Origin: an uncultured Pelagibacteraceae bacterium
Lineage (GTDB): Bacteria > Pseudomonadota > Alphaproteobacteria > Pelagibacterales > Pelagibacteraceae
Direction: 5' to 3'
Assembly: GCA_902592985.1 (NCBI GenBank)
Contig: CACJGR010000013.1
Coordinates: forward strand, 1 to 32,081
DNA: 32,081 nt
The notes under the pieces were generated by a model. That model worked only from the letters and a program-made list of their open reading frames with translations. It did no database searches and was not told the origin of the DNA. The position numbers and the translations under genes are program-made. This document shows positions 32,016-32,081 of this stretch, in pieces. Each line of letters opens with the position of its first letter. The first letter of the stretch is position 1.

Positions 32016-32067
32016 GGGGCACCTGGCAACAGAACGCCCCTACAGACTTTCATATTTTGTAGGTTTT
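32016..32067 (+). repeat. Hairpin repeat copy 4 with second stem-loop
   Basis: GGGGC and GCCCC (32016-32020, 32036-32040) close a hairpin with inner CTG-GCAA-CAG. It overlaps a second stem CCTACA (32039-32044) / TGTAGG (32058-32063), followed by TTTT. The second stem with its T run could be an intrinsic terminator for the DUF805 gene, which ends 8 bp before the repeat. The two stems share CC at 32039-32040, so they would compete. The window ends 14 bp later. Confidence 0.55.
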
Positions 32068-32081
32068 ATTTGCGTAACTTG

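Noticed and set aside
27887-32040. Integron with attC sites
   Set aside because: One-gene units between repeats resemble an integron, but the repeat lacks the GTTRRRY/RYYYAAC core pair and no integron integrase is present.

Overview
The window looks like a chromosome segment of a SAR11 alphaproteobacterium (Candidatus Pelagibacter or a close relative). The basis is very high A+T (about 70% by eye), tiny intergenic gaps, short gene versions, the order tig-clpP-clpX-lon beside nuoABCDEF, and several secreted proteins sharing the MKKLLGIVVL-type signal peptide I associate with SAR11. No database search was run.

Layout. (1) 1-4032: nuoF (partial), nuoE, nuoD, nuoC, nuoB, nuoA on the minus strand, the front half of the complex I operon. 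(2) 4134-5734: tRNA-Asp, tRNA-Val, then a small accessory module of two type IV pilins with broken pilin and signal-peptide stubs, closed by a 16-bp copy of the tRNA-Val anticodon arm. (3) 5774-12003: a small membrane protein, lon, clpX, clpP, tig and tRNA-Leu: the protein quality-control cluster. (4) 12106-14975: DUF1289, a 2OG-Fe(II) dioxygenase, family 5 uracil-DNA glycosylase, DUF3047, a lipoprotein and small peptides. (5) 15018-19978: an NCS1 permease diverging from a compact TerC - SDR - M23 peptidase - M24 hydrolase operon. (6) 20021-24961: an accessory island of short cargo modules separated by four copies of a tRNA-Met anticodon-arm sequence. Modules are a pilin, a MORN-repeat/trypsin-like protease, four small secreted proteins, and two pilins. 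(7) 24962-27782: SHOCT protein, DUF2784, GT-C-like membrane protein. (8) 27887-32081: a second cassette-like region in which single genes (NTF2-like, GNAT, secreted metalloprotease, hypothetical, DUF805) are separated by a different repeated hairpin sequence.

Most interesting observation. Regions 2, 6 and 8 share one architecture: short cargo, a fragment of a structural RNA gene (tRNA-Val, tRNA-Met, or an unidentified hairpin RNA) as the separator, and in regions 2 and 6 a 20-bp element of the form TGTG..C..TATGTG..TCAA about 40-60 bp from the separator. The two pilins of 23868-24815 lie between perfect 44-bp direct repeats that are themselves a tRNA-Met/pilin chimera. The four-gene module 22270-23700 lies between the 5' part and the 3' part of tRNA-Met in permuted order, so recombination between the repeats would give a circle carrying a complete tRNA-Met. 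No recombinase is encoded here. The pattern resembles tRNA-targeted elements such as the tycheposons of Prochlorococcus, but with modules of only about 0.4-1.7 kb. Mobility is inference; the repeats and their positions are read directly from the sequence.
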